Shown here: positions 8,543-17,312 of the stretch, one piece after another
Layout of the letters: each line of letters begins with the position of its first letter
Numbering within the stretch: the first letter of the stretch is position 1
DNA from: CAWBFD01 sp963788115
GTDB taxonomy: Bacteria; Actinomycetota; Thermoleophilia; Solirubrobacterales; 70-9
Reading direction: 5' to 3'
Assembly: GCA_963788115.1 (NCBI GenBank)
Contig: CAWBFD010000004.1
Span: 372,001-436,000, forward strand
Length of the DNA: 64,000 bases
The notes under the pieces: model-generated
The model's database searches: none
What the model saw: only the letters and a program-made list of their open reading frames with translations
What the model was told of the DNA's origin: nothing
Translations under genes and position numbers: made by a program

Positions 8543-8577
8543 TCGAAAGGTCACTGGTTCAAATCCAGTCGCGCCGA
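8543..8577 (+). other. tRNA 3'-end fragment
   Basis: A T-arm (ACTGG-TTCAAAT-CCAGT, 8553-8569), a 3' acceptor strand CGCGCCG (8570-8576) and discriminator A (8577) are preceded by a variable-loop-like AAGGTC. No matching D-arm, anticodon arm or 5' acceptor strand lies upstream, so this is not a functional tRNA. Such 3' fragments are what integration of a mobile element into a tRNA gene leaves at the far attachment site. The parent tRNA is not identified. Confidence 0.6.
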
Positions 8578-8715
8578 CTAGGGCCAGCGATCCGCTCTCC
8601 GGGTAGGGAGTAGGCTGCGGGTGCCAACCGACTCTGGGGGACCCCCCGGGAGGCACGATGGCGACAGGGATCCTGAACAACGTTCGTCTCCGGATGACCC
8701 GGAGATGATGCCCGA

Positions 8716-9651
8716 ATGAGCCCTGCGCGCCCGACCATCGGGTTCGTCGGCCTCGGACACATGGGGGGCAGCATGGCCGCCCGGTACCTCGACGCGGACT
8801 ACACGGTCCACGGCGAGGCGAGAAGCAAGGACGGCAGAGGCGAGCTTCTTGGCAAGGGCCTCCAGTGGCGCGACACCCCGCGGGACCTGGCCGAATCCGT
8901 CGAGATCGTCTTTACCTCGATTCCGGACGACGACGTGCTGAGGGAGGTCGCGTCGGCAGACGACGGGATCATCGCCGGCCTCGCCGCAGGAGCGATCTGG
9001 GTGGACATGAGCACCGTCAGCCCGAGTGCCAGCCGTGAGGTAGCTCGGAAGGTGCAGGAGGCGGGAGCGCTGATGCTCGACGCGCCGGTCTCGGGCAGCG
9101 TTCCCCAGGTCCAATCGGGGACGCTGACGATCATGGTCGGCGGCGACAAGGACGCCTACGATCGGGTCGAGCCAGTCCTCGAGGAGCTCGGTACCCCCAC
9201 CTACATCGGGGGCAACGGACAGGGCCTGGTTCTCAAGCTGGCGATCAACATCAGCCTGGCTGTACAAATGCTCGCCTTCTCGGAAGGGCTCCGGCTCGCC
9301 GAGCGCGATGGGGTGAACGTGAAGCTCGCCGCCGACGTGATGACCGAGAGCCCGATTGGCTCGCCGATGCTGAAGGCGCGGGAGCCACTCGTGCTCGAGC
9401 TTCCAGACGATGCCTGGTTCAACGTCGGCCTCATGGACAAGGACATCCGGCTCGCCCTCGACCTGGGCCGCGAGCTGGAAGTGCCGCTGGCCTCGGCGCG
9501 CGCTGCCGACGAGGCCCTGACGAGGGCAACCGAGCTCGGCTATGAGGGCAAGGACATCGCCGCGCTCTTCCAGGTCCTCGGTGCGAACGGTACGCCGAGC
9601 AAGGAGGCCGCGCGGTCGAAGGCGACCCGATCGATCCCCGACGGTCGGTGA
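8716..9651 (+). CDS. NAD(P)-dependent beta-hydroxyacid dehydrogenase family protein
   Basis: A 311-aa oxidoreductase of the 3-hydroxyisobutyrate/6-phosphogluconate dehydrogenase superfamily. The N-terminal NAD(P) loop is GFVGLGHMGGSMA. The substrate-binding loop is present as DAPVSGSVPQVQSGTLTIMVGG, and the catalytic Lys region reads GNGQGLVLKLAINISLA. The C-terminal helical domain ends in DIAALFQVLG. Length is typical. It is translationally coupled to the following CDF transporter, whose GTG overlaps this gene's TGA. Members act on varied hydroxyacids or imines; the substrate here is unknown. Confidence 0.92.
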   Translation: MSPARPTIGFVGLGHMGGSMAARYLDADYTVHGEARSKDGRGELLGKGLQWRDTPRDLAESVEIVFTSIPDDDVLREVASADDGIIAGLAAGAIWVDMSTVSPSASREVARKVQEAGALMLDAPVSGSVPQVQSGTLTIMVGGDKDAYDRVEPVLEELGTPTYIGGNGQGLVLKLAINISLAVQMLAFSEGLRLAERDGVNVKLAADVMTESPIGSPMLKAREPLVLELPDDAWFNVGLMDKDIRLALDLGRELEVPLASARAADEALTRATELGYEGKDIAALFQVLGANGTPSKEAARSKATRSIPDGR

Positions 9652-10673
9652 CGGAATCGGCTGGCTCCGGCGGCACATCGAGGGAGGCTCCTGAAGTTCA
9701 CCCGCGCCGCGGCTTTCGGCATTCCGTGGCGAGCATCGAGGCAGGCCGTCGCCGGGGGAGCCGCCTCAGCCTGATCGTGGCTTTCGCCGCGAACCTCCTG
9801 GTCGCGGCGGCCAAGCTCGCCGCCGGGTTGATCACCGGGTCGGCGGCGCTGCTCGCCGAGGCAGCTCACTCGGCGGCGGATGCCACCAACGAGATCCTCC
9901 TCGGCATCTCCTTCCACCGTGCGCGACGCCCGCCGGACGCCGAGCACCCATTCGGCTACGGGGGCCTGCGGTTCCTCTGGGCCTTCCTCGCGGCGATCTC
10001 CTCGTTTCTGATCGGCGGCTGCCTATCGATTGGGCTGGCGATCAACGACCTCGTCCACGGCAACGCCGTCGGGGAGTTCGCCGTCGCCTGGGTGGTCCTC
10101 GGTATCGCGGCGCTCGCGGACGGCACCGCATTGGCCCAGACCATGAGGCAGGCGCGCCGCGAGGCTGCCGTCTGGGGCCTGCCGACGGTCCGCTACCTGC
10201 GGGTAACGAGCGATCCCACGCTGCGCGCCCTCGCGTTCGAGGACACCGCGGCCCTGCTCGGGCTCGCGCTTGCCGCCGCCGGGCTGCTCATTGATCAGCT
10301 GGGCGGTCCCGCGGCGAGCGACGCGATCGCCTCGCTGTTGATCGGAATCCTCCTGGGAGTGACGGCGATCGGCCTGGCGAGGCCGCTTGCCGACCTATTG
10401 ATCGGTAGGTCGATGAGGCCTGAGCGACTCGAGGTCGCCCGCCGCACGCTCGCCGAATCTCCGGCGGTGGACGAGATTAGGCAGCTCTACGGTGTCCATG
10501 TGGCTCCTCAGGAGGTGCTCCTGGCGGCCAAGGTGCATCCCTCCGAGGATCTGACCGTAGAGCGGCTGGCCCGCGAGATGGACGAGGTCGATGCGCGCCT
10601 CCGAGCCGAGCTGCCCGAGGTCGGGGAGGTGTTCATCGACGTGACCGATCACGGCGGCACGGGTCGGGACTGA
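9648..10673 (+). CDS. Cation diffusion facilitator (CDF) family transporter
   Basis: A 341-aa inner-membrane metal/proton antiporter. Membrane segments begin at about residue 38 (LSLIVAFAANLLVAAAKLAAGLITGSAALLAEAAHSAADATNE), and the HSxxD motif of TM2 is intact. The cytoplasmic loop carries HPFGYGGLRFLWAF. TM5 reads LLGLALAAAGLLIDQL with the conserved SDAIASLLIG stretch after it. The C-terminal cytoplasmic domain (VDEIRQLYGVHVAPQEVLLAAKVH) is the CDF ZT-dimer fold. The GTG start overlaps the stop of the preceding dehydrogenase by 4 nt. The usual substrates are Zn, Fe, Co or Mn; specificity cannot be set from sequence. Confidence 0.94.
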   Translation: MTESAGSGGTSREAPEVHPRRGFRHSVASIEAGRRRGSRLSLIVAFAANLLVAAAKLAAGLITGSAALLAEAAHSAADATNEILLGISFHRARRPPDAEHPFGYGGLRFLWAFLAAISSFLIGGCLSIGLAINDLVHGNAVGEFAVAWVVLGIAALADGTALAQTMRQARREAAVWGLPTVRYLRVTSDPTLRALAFEDTAALLGLALAAAGLLIDQLGGPAASDAIASLLIGILLGVTAIGLARPLADLLIGRSMRPERLEVARRTLAESPAVDEIRQLYGVHVAPQEVLLAAKVHPSEDLTVERLAREMDEVDARLRAELPEVGEVFIDVTDHGGTGRD

Positions 10674-10681
10674 CGCACAAC

Positions 10682-10703
10682 GGCCTGATCTGAAGGTCAG
10701 GCC
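10682..10703. terminator. Hairpin at the 3' end of the CDF gene
   Basis: GGCCTGA (10682-10688) and TCAGGCC (10697-10703) form a perfect 7-bp stem with an 8-nt loop just after the CDF stop codon. No T-run follows, so termination is only suggested. Confidence 0.35.
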
Positions 10704-10837
10704 ATGAAGGGCGTGAGCTCGGGCGGCATCGTGACGAAGGGCCGCATCATGTCGCGGTCCTCGTGCTCGAGGATGTGGCAGTGGTACATGTAGCGCCCGC
10801 TGTACGTGTTGAAGCGGACGGCGATCTCGACTAGATC
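10697..10837 (-). pseudogene. Multicopper oxidase C-terminal remnant
   Basis: About 46 codons encode the extreme C-terminus of a multicopper oxidase: an RFNTYSGRYMYHCHILEHED run carrying the HCH-x3-H copper ligands of the T1/T3 sites, then MMRPFVTM. The rest of the roughly 450-residue enzyme is missing. Upstream sequence on this strand changes at about 10840 into unrelated codons that lead to the downstream end of the STAND gene. It is a truncated relic, presumably left by a deletion that joined it to the 3' end of the neighbouring gene. Confidence 0.75.
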
Positions 10838-10887
10838 GAGGCGAGAACAAGTGATCCGAAGCGACGGGTACTGCCGTTGCACCGGCC

Positions 10888-13800
10888 TCAACTATCTCCG
10901 CCAGAGGGGCAGACCTCGACGTAGTCCTGCTCCGGCACGACCTCCGCCCACTCCTCCGGCGTTAGCCCGCCGCCAGCGACGATGCAGGCCTGCCGCCTCC
11001 AGGCGGCGGGGTCGACCTCCCAGCGCATCGCGGTCCCGTTGTCGTAGACGGCGAACAGGCGCGTCCCGTCGGGCGTGAAGCGCGACGTCACCCAGCGGCT
11101 TCCCTTCGGCCCGGGCAGCGAGCCGATCGGCTGCCGCGAGTCGACGTCCCAGAGCACGACCGTGCCGTCGTCGTGCGAGGTGGCCAGCGTGCGGCCATCG
11201 GGGGAGAAGGCAACCCCGAGGGTGGCGCCGGCACGGAGATCCAGCGACCCCACCAGCTCCCAGCCGTCGGTGGCCCACAGCTGCGCGCCTCCGTCGACCT
11301 GGCCGCCAGCGAGCAGGCCGCCGTCGGGGGAGAAGGCGACCGAGCGGACCTCGTTCTCGCTCGGCAGCCTGGCGAGCCGCTCGCCGCTACGCGCGTCGCG
11401 GACATCGACGCCGTTTGACCCGCCCTTGAAGGTGCCGAAGGCGACCGCGAGCTGCGAGCCGTCCGGGCTGAAGGCCAGCCCGAGCACGTACGGCGGCAGG
11501 TCCAGCGGTGGGCCGATCAGCTCGTCGCTGCCCTGCTCCCAGGTGCGCACCTCGCCGCCGACGCCGGCGGCGGCGAGCAGGCCTGTCTGGCCGAACGCGA
11601 GCGCCTGGACCATCGCGTAGAAGCACGGTGTGCCCGGTAAAAACCCGGAGCGCGGGTCCGCGCACGGTCCGCGGCGGGGAGGAGCGCTCAGGAGCGAGCC
11701 GACTCGCCGCCCCGAGCCGGCGTCGAAGAGACCGACGAAGCCGCGTCCTCCGGCCACCGCCAATCGGCGCCCGTCAGGCGAGTACTCGATCGCGAACGCC
11801 GGCGTCCGGGGGAAGGCCTCGAAGGTCCGTGTCCTCCGCAAGGTCTCGGCGTCGATCAGGTCCACCCTGCCGTCGAGCCTCGCCACCGCAAGCGTGCGCC
11901 CGTCGGGGCTGACGGCGAAGGCGGGCGGCCAGTCATCCTCGGGAATCCGGACGAGCCCGGTGGTGAACGGTTGCCCGAGACGACGGTCGCCGGCGACGTC
12001 CCAGATGATCGCGCTGCCGTCGACACTCGCCGTGTAGAGGGTGCGCCCGTCGGGGCCGAAGACTAGGTTGGTGACCCAGTCATTATGGGCCCGGAGGGTC
12101 TCGGTCGCGCGTCCCTCCAGCAGGTCCCAGACGATCACGCTCCCGTCCTCGGCCGAAGTCGCCAGCCTGCGGCCGTCGGGGCTAAAGGCCTCGTCCAAAA
12201 CGGGCGCTTCGTGGCCGCCGCTCAGAGTCTGCACTCGCCCGGAGGCGAGGTCGAGAAGGCGAACGCGTCCGTCATCGCCGCCGATCGCGAGCGTGGCGCC
12301 GTTAGCGCTGTTCGCCGAGGAGCCGCCAACGGGATAGCGCCGAACCACGCGCAGCGTCTCCGGGTCGATCGCATAGGTCGCGTCGCCGGTCGCGTAGAGC
12401 ACACGCCCGTCCGGGGCCGACAGCAGCTCTCCCGCGAAGGACCCGGAGGGGGCGACGCGCACGGCGCTCCCAAGCGGCGAGCCGCTGCGGCCGTCGAAGC
12501 TACGCAGGAACACAGCGCCCGACCGGTCGGGCACGTAGCCCACGATCACGCTTCGCCCGTCCGGGGCGTAGGTGACCAACGGCGTAGTAGCTGTGCCGCG
12601 GGTCGGCCGGGTAGCGGCCGAGCGGGACGGACGTGCGCAGCCGTTGCGTGTCCGCGTCGAGAATGTGCAGCGATGACGAGAAAGCGCACCGACCGCTGGG
12701 ATACGCCACGATCGCGAGCGAGCGCCCCCGAGGATCGAACGCAAGGCCCATGACGGGACCCGCCGCCTGAAAGTCGCCGAGCTGCTCTCGGGTCTCGGTG
12801 TCGAACAGCACCGTCGTGCCGTCCTGATCGCCCAGCGCGAGCGTGCGCCCATCGGGACTTAGCGCGAGCGCGTAGAACCCGTCGCCGTCACCACGCAGCA
12901 CGCCGAGCGCCGACGGGCTTCGCAGCAGCGTCGAAAGCAGGTTGGAGCGAGCCGCGAGCGAGTCGTCGAGAGCGGCACCGGCGTTGGCGAGGAGAAGCGC
13001 CTGGTCGAGGCGATCCTCGGTCAGAGCCTCGGCTCCCAGCCGCTGGGCGTCAGCCACGGTGGCCGCCTCGCGCGCGCTCTGGCGCTCCGAGCGCGCGATC
13101 ACCCCGGCGATCACCGCGAGCGTGAGCAGCGCACCGACGCCGATGAGCAGCGTCCTCAGGCGGCGGTTCGTCCGGCGCTGCCGCTCTGCCTCGCGCTCGC
13201 TTGCCACCCGACTCTCTTCGAGGAACTCGCGCTCGAGCTCGTTCAGCTCGGGGTCGTGCTCGGCGGCCCAGTCGAGCGCCGAGGCGAGCCGTGCTCCCCG
13301 GTAGAGCTCCGCGGGATCGCGCCCGGAGCCTCGCCACTCCTGGGAGGCAGCGATCAGGTGCTGGTGCAGGCGGCGACCCTCGGCGTCCTCCTCGAGCCAG
13401 CCACGTAGGCGCGGCCACTCGCGCAGCAGCGCCTCGTGGGCGACCTCGACGGTTTCGTCGTCGACGGTGAGCAGCCGGCTCTCGGTCAGCACGGCCAATG
13501 CTCGGGCGGCGTCCTCGTCGCGATCGAGCTCCAGCTCGGAGAGCGGAACACGCCTGCGGACAGGCTCGGGCTCCTCGGCGTCGACGAGTCGGAGCAGGAT
13601 GCGTTGCGCCCGCTCGCGCTGCGGCCTGCTCAATCGCTGGTAGGCGCGCTCGGCCAGGCGGGCGACCGCGCCGCTCGACTCCACCGCTCCCCTCGTAATT
13701 CGAATGGCGAAGGGTCCGCCCAGCCCGTTGCTCCCAAAGCTCGAGCAAGGTGGTTGAAAGCAGGGGAAGCCCGCCGGGCTCGTCGGCGACCTCACCGACC

Positions 13801-15988
13801 AGCGACGACACAAGACGCGGCTCGACCCGCAGCCCGGCCGCGCGGGCCGGAAGCTCGATTGCGCGGCGCAGCTCCTCGCGCCGCATCGGTCCGACCAACA
13901 CGGTGTTCGCGCTCATCTCGGAGGCGAGCGCCGGGTACTCGGCGCAGCGACCGTAGAAGTCGCCGCGGATCGCCACCACCACGATGGCGCGGCGGTCGGG
14001 ATCCTCGGCGGCGGCAACCAGCGCCTCGGCGAAGGCGATCCGCTGCCCCTCGTCGCGGCACGCGGTGAAGATCTCCTCGAGCTGGTCGACCGCCAGGACG
14101 AGGCGCTCGTCTGCTCCCAGCGAGTCCAGCACGGCGGCGAATGGATCCTCGGGGTCGGGCTTGTCCTCGTCCGGCGCTAGGCGGGCGAAGGTGCGACGCA
14201 GTTCCTCGAGCGGTTGCGCGCCAGGGCGCATCACGACTTGGCGCCACCGCTCGGAGCCCGGGAGCACTCTGCTGGCGAGCGCCGGCAGGAGTCCCGCACG
14301 GACAACCGAGGACTTCCCGCTGCCGGACGGCCCCACCACGGCCAGCAGGGTTGAGCCAACGAGACGGGCCACGAGGTCGGCGACCAAGCGCTCGCGGCCG
14401 AAGAAGTAGTCGGAGTGGGCGGCGTCGAAAGGCGCGAGCCCGCGGAAGGGGCACACGTCGGCCGCCGAGGGATCGGCGGGTTCGGAGGCGAGGTACAGGC
14501 GGGCGCGCTGGCGGGTGGCCTGAAGGTCGGCGACGTTCCCAGCCACCTGGGCCTCGACGGCCCGCAAGCCCCCGCGTCCCGTCGCCGCTTTGCCGACGGT
14601 CGCCTCGAGCCGTTCCGCGGTCTGCTCCTGCGCCCAAGCACTCGCAGCCCGGTGGATCCGGAGCGGAACCCCCTCGCTTTCGGCCATCAGCGTCTCCAGT
14701 GGCATGGCCATCACGTCCGCGGGTTTGTAGAGCGCGGCGATCTCGGCGATCGCGTCGGCTCGCAACGGGCGCAGCGTCAGGCGCTGGGCGGCGCCGGTTT
14801 GCTCGAGCGCCGACAACGCCGGCGGTCCCTGCTCGTCGCGGTAGAGGGCGAGGATGAGCAGCGCGGTGTCGCGGGATCGGCCGAGGAGATCGGTCGCCGC
14901 GTCGAGCAATGCCGGTGAGGCGTCGTCGGCGTCGTCGAGGACGAGCAGCGTCGGCCGCTCGCTCTCGCGAACGGTCTGGACCGTGTCCAGCGCGACCTCT
15001 GGCGCCCCGGCGCCAAAGGCGTACAGCACCGCCGCCTCCTTGCGCTGGATCTCCGCCGCGAGCTCGGCGGCGAGACGGGTCTTGCCGATGCCGGCAGGGC
15101 CGGAGATGAGCGCAACCTGGGATCTACCGGCCTCGGCCTCCTCCCAGCGCTTTCGCAGCCAGCGCAGCTCGCGCTCGCGTCCGGCGAGCAGCGGTGAGCC
15201 GCCCTCGAGCTGTGGCGGCAGCTCCTCCTGCGGCGCGGTCGGCTCGAGCGACGGGTCCTGTTCGATGATTGCCTGCTCGAGTTGGCGCAGCTCGGGCCCC
15301 GGTCCCAACCCGATCTCGTCGATCAACGTCCGCGCGGCCTCGCGGTAGCCGTCGAGGGCATCGGCCTGGCGGCCCGCGCGATACAGCGCCAGGATCCGCT
15401 GGGCGTGGAAGCGCTCGTTGAGTGGGTGCTCCGCAAGCAACGCATCGAGCGTGCCGATCACCTCGCCGTGACGGCCGGTCGCCAGCTCAGCGTCGATCGT
15501 CAACTCGATCGCACGAAGGTGGAGCTCCTCGAGTCGGCGGATCTCAGGACCCGCGAAGGGCTCTGACGCGACGTCCGCGAGCGGGGCTCCACGCCAGAGC
15601 TCGAGTGCGCGCTGGGCGGCGCCATCGGCGATTCCCTGTTCGGCTTGGCGCCGAGCTCTCTCGACGAGTCGCTCGAACCTCACCGCGTCGACCGAGTCCT
15701 CCAGCAGCTGAAGCTCGTAGCCGCGACCGTGGGTGACGATCTCCACATCGGCGCCGTTCTCGCTGAGCGCTTTGCGCAGCCGCCAGACGTAGTGCTGGAC
15801 GCGCTTGGCGGCGTTCGTCGGCGGCTCGTCTCCCCAGAGGCCGTCGATCAGCCGCTCGCCGCTGAGCGTCTTGCTGGCGTGCAGCGCGAGCATCGCGACG
15901 ACGCTGCGCTGCTTGCTTCCCCCAGGGCAAGGGAGTGCCCATCGACAAGCGCCTCGACGGAGCCTAGAAGGCGTACCTCGAAAGCCAT
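10888..15988 (-). pseudogene. SARP-STAND-WD40 regulator, disrupted by three frameshifts
   Basis: Reconstructed length about 1,700 aa. Order: winged-helix DNA-binding domain (start MAFEVRLLGSVEAL, then SGERLIDGLWGDEPPTNAAKRVQHYVWRLRK), BTAD helical domain, AAA/STAND ATPase with P-loop GPAGIGKTRLA (DNA near 15,100), a second STAND ATPase with P-loop GPSGSGKSS (near 14,320), a membrane segment (TLLIGVGALLTLAVIAGVIA) and about a dozen WD40 repeats to the C-terminus. The frame breaks at 15919-15923 (five G on the coding strand where six restore LGGSKQR), near 13670-13680 and near 12575-12595. Intact relatives are signalling regulators of the AfsR/SARP class. The whole span reads well once indels are corrected, so decay is recent or the breaks are assembly errors. 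Confidence 0.85.
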
Positions 15989-16135
15989 GCGCGCTCCGAA
16001 CGAACCAACCGTAGCTCTGTTCGGGTCCGGGATCAACTCTGCGCTCATGAACGTCACCCCTGGAAAGCGATGGGCGCGGAGCGGGCCTCGATCACCCGTT
16101 CTCCGCGCCCATCACGTGCGTCGGCTGCTGGTCGG

Positions 16136-16558
16136 TCAGCTCGCCGAGGCCGACGGCGACACTGTCGTGCGCCTGCGGACGGTGAGCAGGGCAGCGCCGC
16201 CGAAGGCGACGAGCGCCATCGCGGCTCCCGCGCCCAGCGCGGCGTCGCCCCAGTGGAACCCGTCGTTCGCGGACGGCGAGCCGGATGCGAACGTGGGCTG
16301 GATGGGAGTCGGACCGGTGATCGAGTTCAGCGACCTGTAGCCGGTGTACGCGGTCGACGATCGCGGGTGGACGGGGTCGCTTATGGGCGCTCAGCATCGC
16401 TCAGCACGCCGACCACTGTTGGATTGGTCTGACGCTTCGAGCCGGACGAGAGTCGGTCCGCCGTGTGGTAGACGCTTTGGGCGGGTCGGCGCTGCGCTCG
16501 CCGGGATCGCGAACGCGCAGACCAGCAGGGATGCAATTGTGATGGTGCGTGCCCTCAT
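16136..16558 (-). pseudogene. Broken gene for a small exported, membrane-anchored protein
   Basis: The ATG at 16558 follows a GGAGG ribosome-binding site and starts a signal peptide (MRARTITIASLLVCAFAIPASAA). In the same frame, at the far end, lies a typical C-terminal anchor (GAGAAMALVAFGGAALLTVRRR) and a TGA at 16138-16136. Between them this frame has a TGA at 16393-16391, while a second frame gives a plausible middle (SVYHTADRLSSGSKR). Two compensating indels would restore one 140-aa protein. Function unknown; the architecture is that of a small cell-surface protein common in actinobacteria. Confidence 0.55.
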
Positions 16559-16834
16559 TTCGGGCCTCCTGTGGTGGTGGCGTCGGACCTGGCCTCCCTT
16601 TGAGACGAGCTCCGGTGCCGGTGGTCAGCGCGGAGCCTCCGACAGTGCGGTCTACGCTCGGTCTACGCGCGCGGCGATCGAGATTTCAGCCAGTAGGCGT
16701 TGGTCGTTCGGGCGAAGACAGCTGCGGTTAACCCATCGCGGTCCTGCTCGAGTGCTCGGCCACGCGACGGCTGAACGAGTTCGAGCGCGAGGTCGAGGAG
16801 CCTGTCGGGCGTCCATTCTGGGCGATAAGTCGGT
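16559..16834. other. Non-coding stretch with CGGTCTACG repeats
   Basis: No supportable gene. CGGTCTACG occurs at 16646-16654 and 16657-16665, with a third copy at 16831-16839 running into the tRNA-Arg fragment. Closely spaced short direct repeats next to a tRNA remnant resemble integrase arm-type sites, but this is inference. Confidence 0.4.
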
Positions 16835-16876
16835 CTACGAACTCGAAGCTCACAGGTTCGAATCCTGTCGGGCGCG
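16835..16876 (+). other. tRNA-Arg(ACG) 3'-half fragment (attachment-site remnant)
   Basis: The fragment begins with anticodon loop CTACGAA (anticodon ACG). It continues with a disturbed anticodon stem, variable loop, T-arm ACAGG-TTCGAAT-CCTGT, acceptor strand CGGGCGC (16869-16875) and discriminator G. No 5' half exists upstream. A tRNA piece that starts exactly at the anticodon loop is the classic displaced attachment site of a tyrosine-recombinase element integrated in tRNA-Arg. Confidence 0.7.
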
Positions 16877-16970
16877 CTTCGCCGTGCGGTCGTGAGCCAG
16901 CCGCTTGCCGTCTCCCGAGTTGACCTATCGCGCCGGGGCTTCGCGGCGAGCCGGCACCGGGCACGAGGAG

Positions 16971-17285
16971 TCAGTTCACCTTCTCCAGTTGGATCTCCTG
17001 CTCCCATTGGAAGACGGAAACGGCGTCGCCGTAGGCGCAGACCATCCCCGCAGCCCGAGCCGTGCCATTCTTGAACTTCTTCTCTGTTTCCGGACCGACG
17101 TCGAGGGACCACTGGCCCTGCTGTGAGCCGAAGCGCGACTTGGCGGCGCCGGCGATCTTCTCGTCCTTCTGCGTGATGCTGACCATGACGATCACCCAGG
17201 TCTCGCCCGGAGCCCACTCGAGCGCGCCGCCGGCCTTGACCGCGTCGCCGACGATCTGCAGAGGTGAGTTGAATCTGGAGCGCAC
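16971..17285 (-). CDS. Hypothetical protein downstream of cyclase-ATPase
   Basis: A 104-aa protein I do not recognise. It has no signal peptide or membrane segment. Alternating strand-like stretches (ALEWAPGETWVIVMVSITQ, QGQWSLDVGPETEKKF, VSVFQWEQEIQLEKVN) suggest a small beta-rich domain. The GTG at 17285 is preceded by AGGAGG at proper spacing, which supports real translation. It lies 27 bp downstream of the cyclase-ATPase-TPR gene on the same strand, so the two are probably co-transcribed and may work together. Confidence 0.6.
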   Translation of the reverse strand: MRSRFNSPLQIVGDAVKAGGALEWAPGETWVIVMVSITQKDEKIAGAAKSRFGSQQGQWSLDVGPETEKKFKNGTARAAGMVCAYGDAVSVFQWEQEIQLEKVN

Positions 17286-17312
17286 AGTGGACCTCCTATT
17301 GGTCGTGGGAGC

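Noticed and set aside
8519..16539. GCAGGGATGCAATT found at both 8518-8531 and 16525-16538
   Set aside because: A 14-mer shared by two sites is expected by chance in 64 kb, and the second copy is explained by codons of a signal peptide.
16728..16964. Minus-strand frame containing TGFEPVS
   Set aside because: This peptide arises when the T-arm GGTTCGAATCC is translated antisense; it marks the tRNA-Arg fragment, not a gene.
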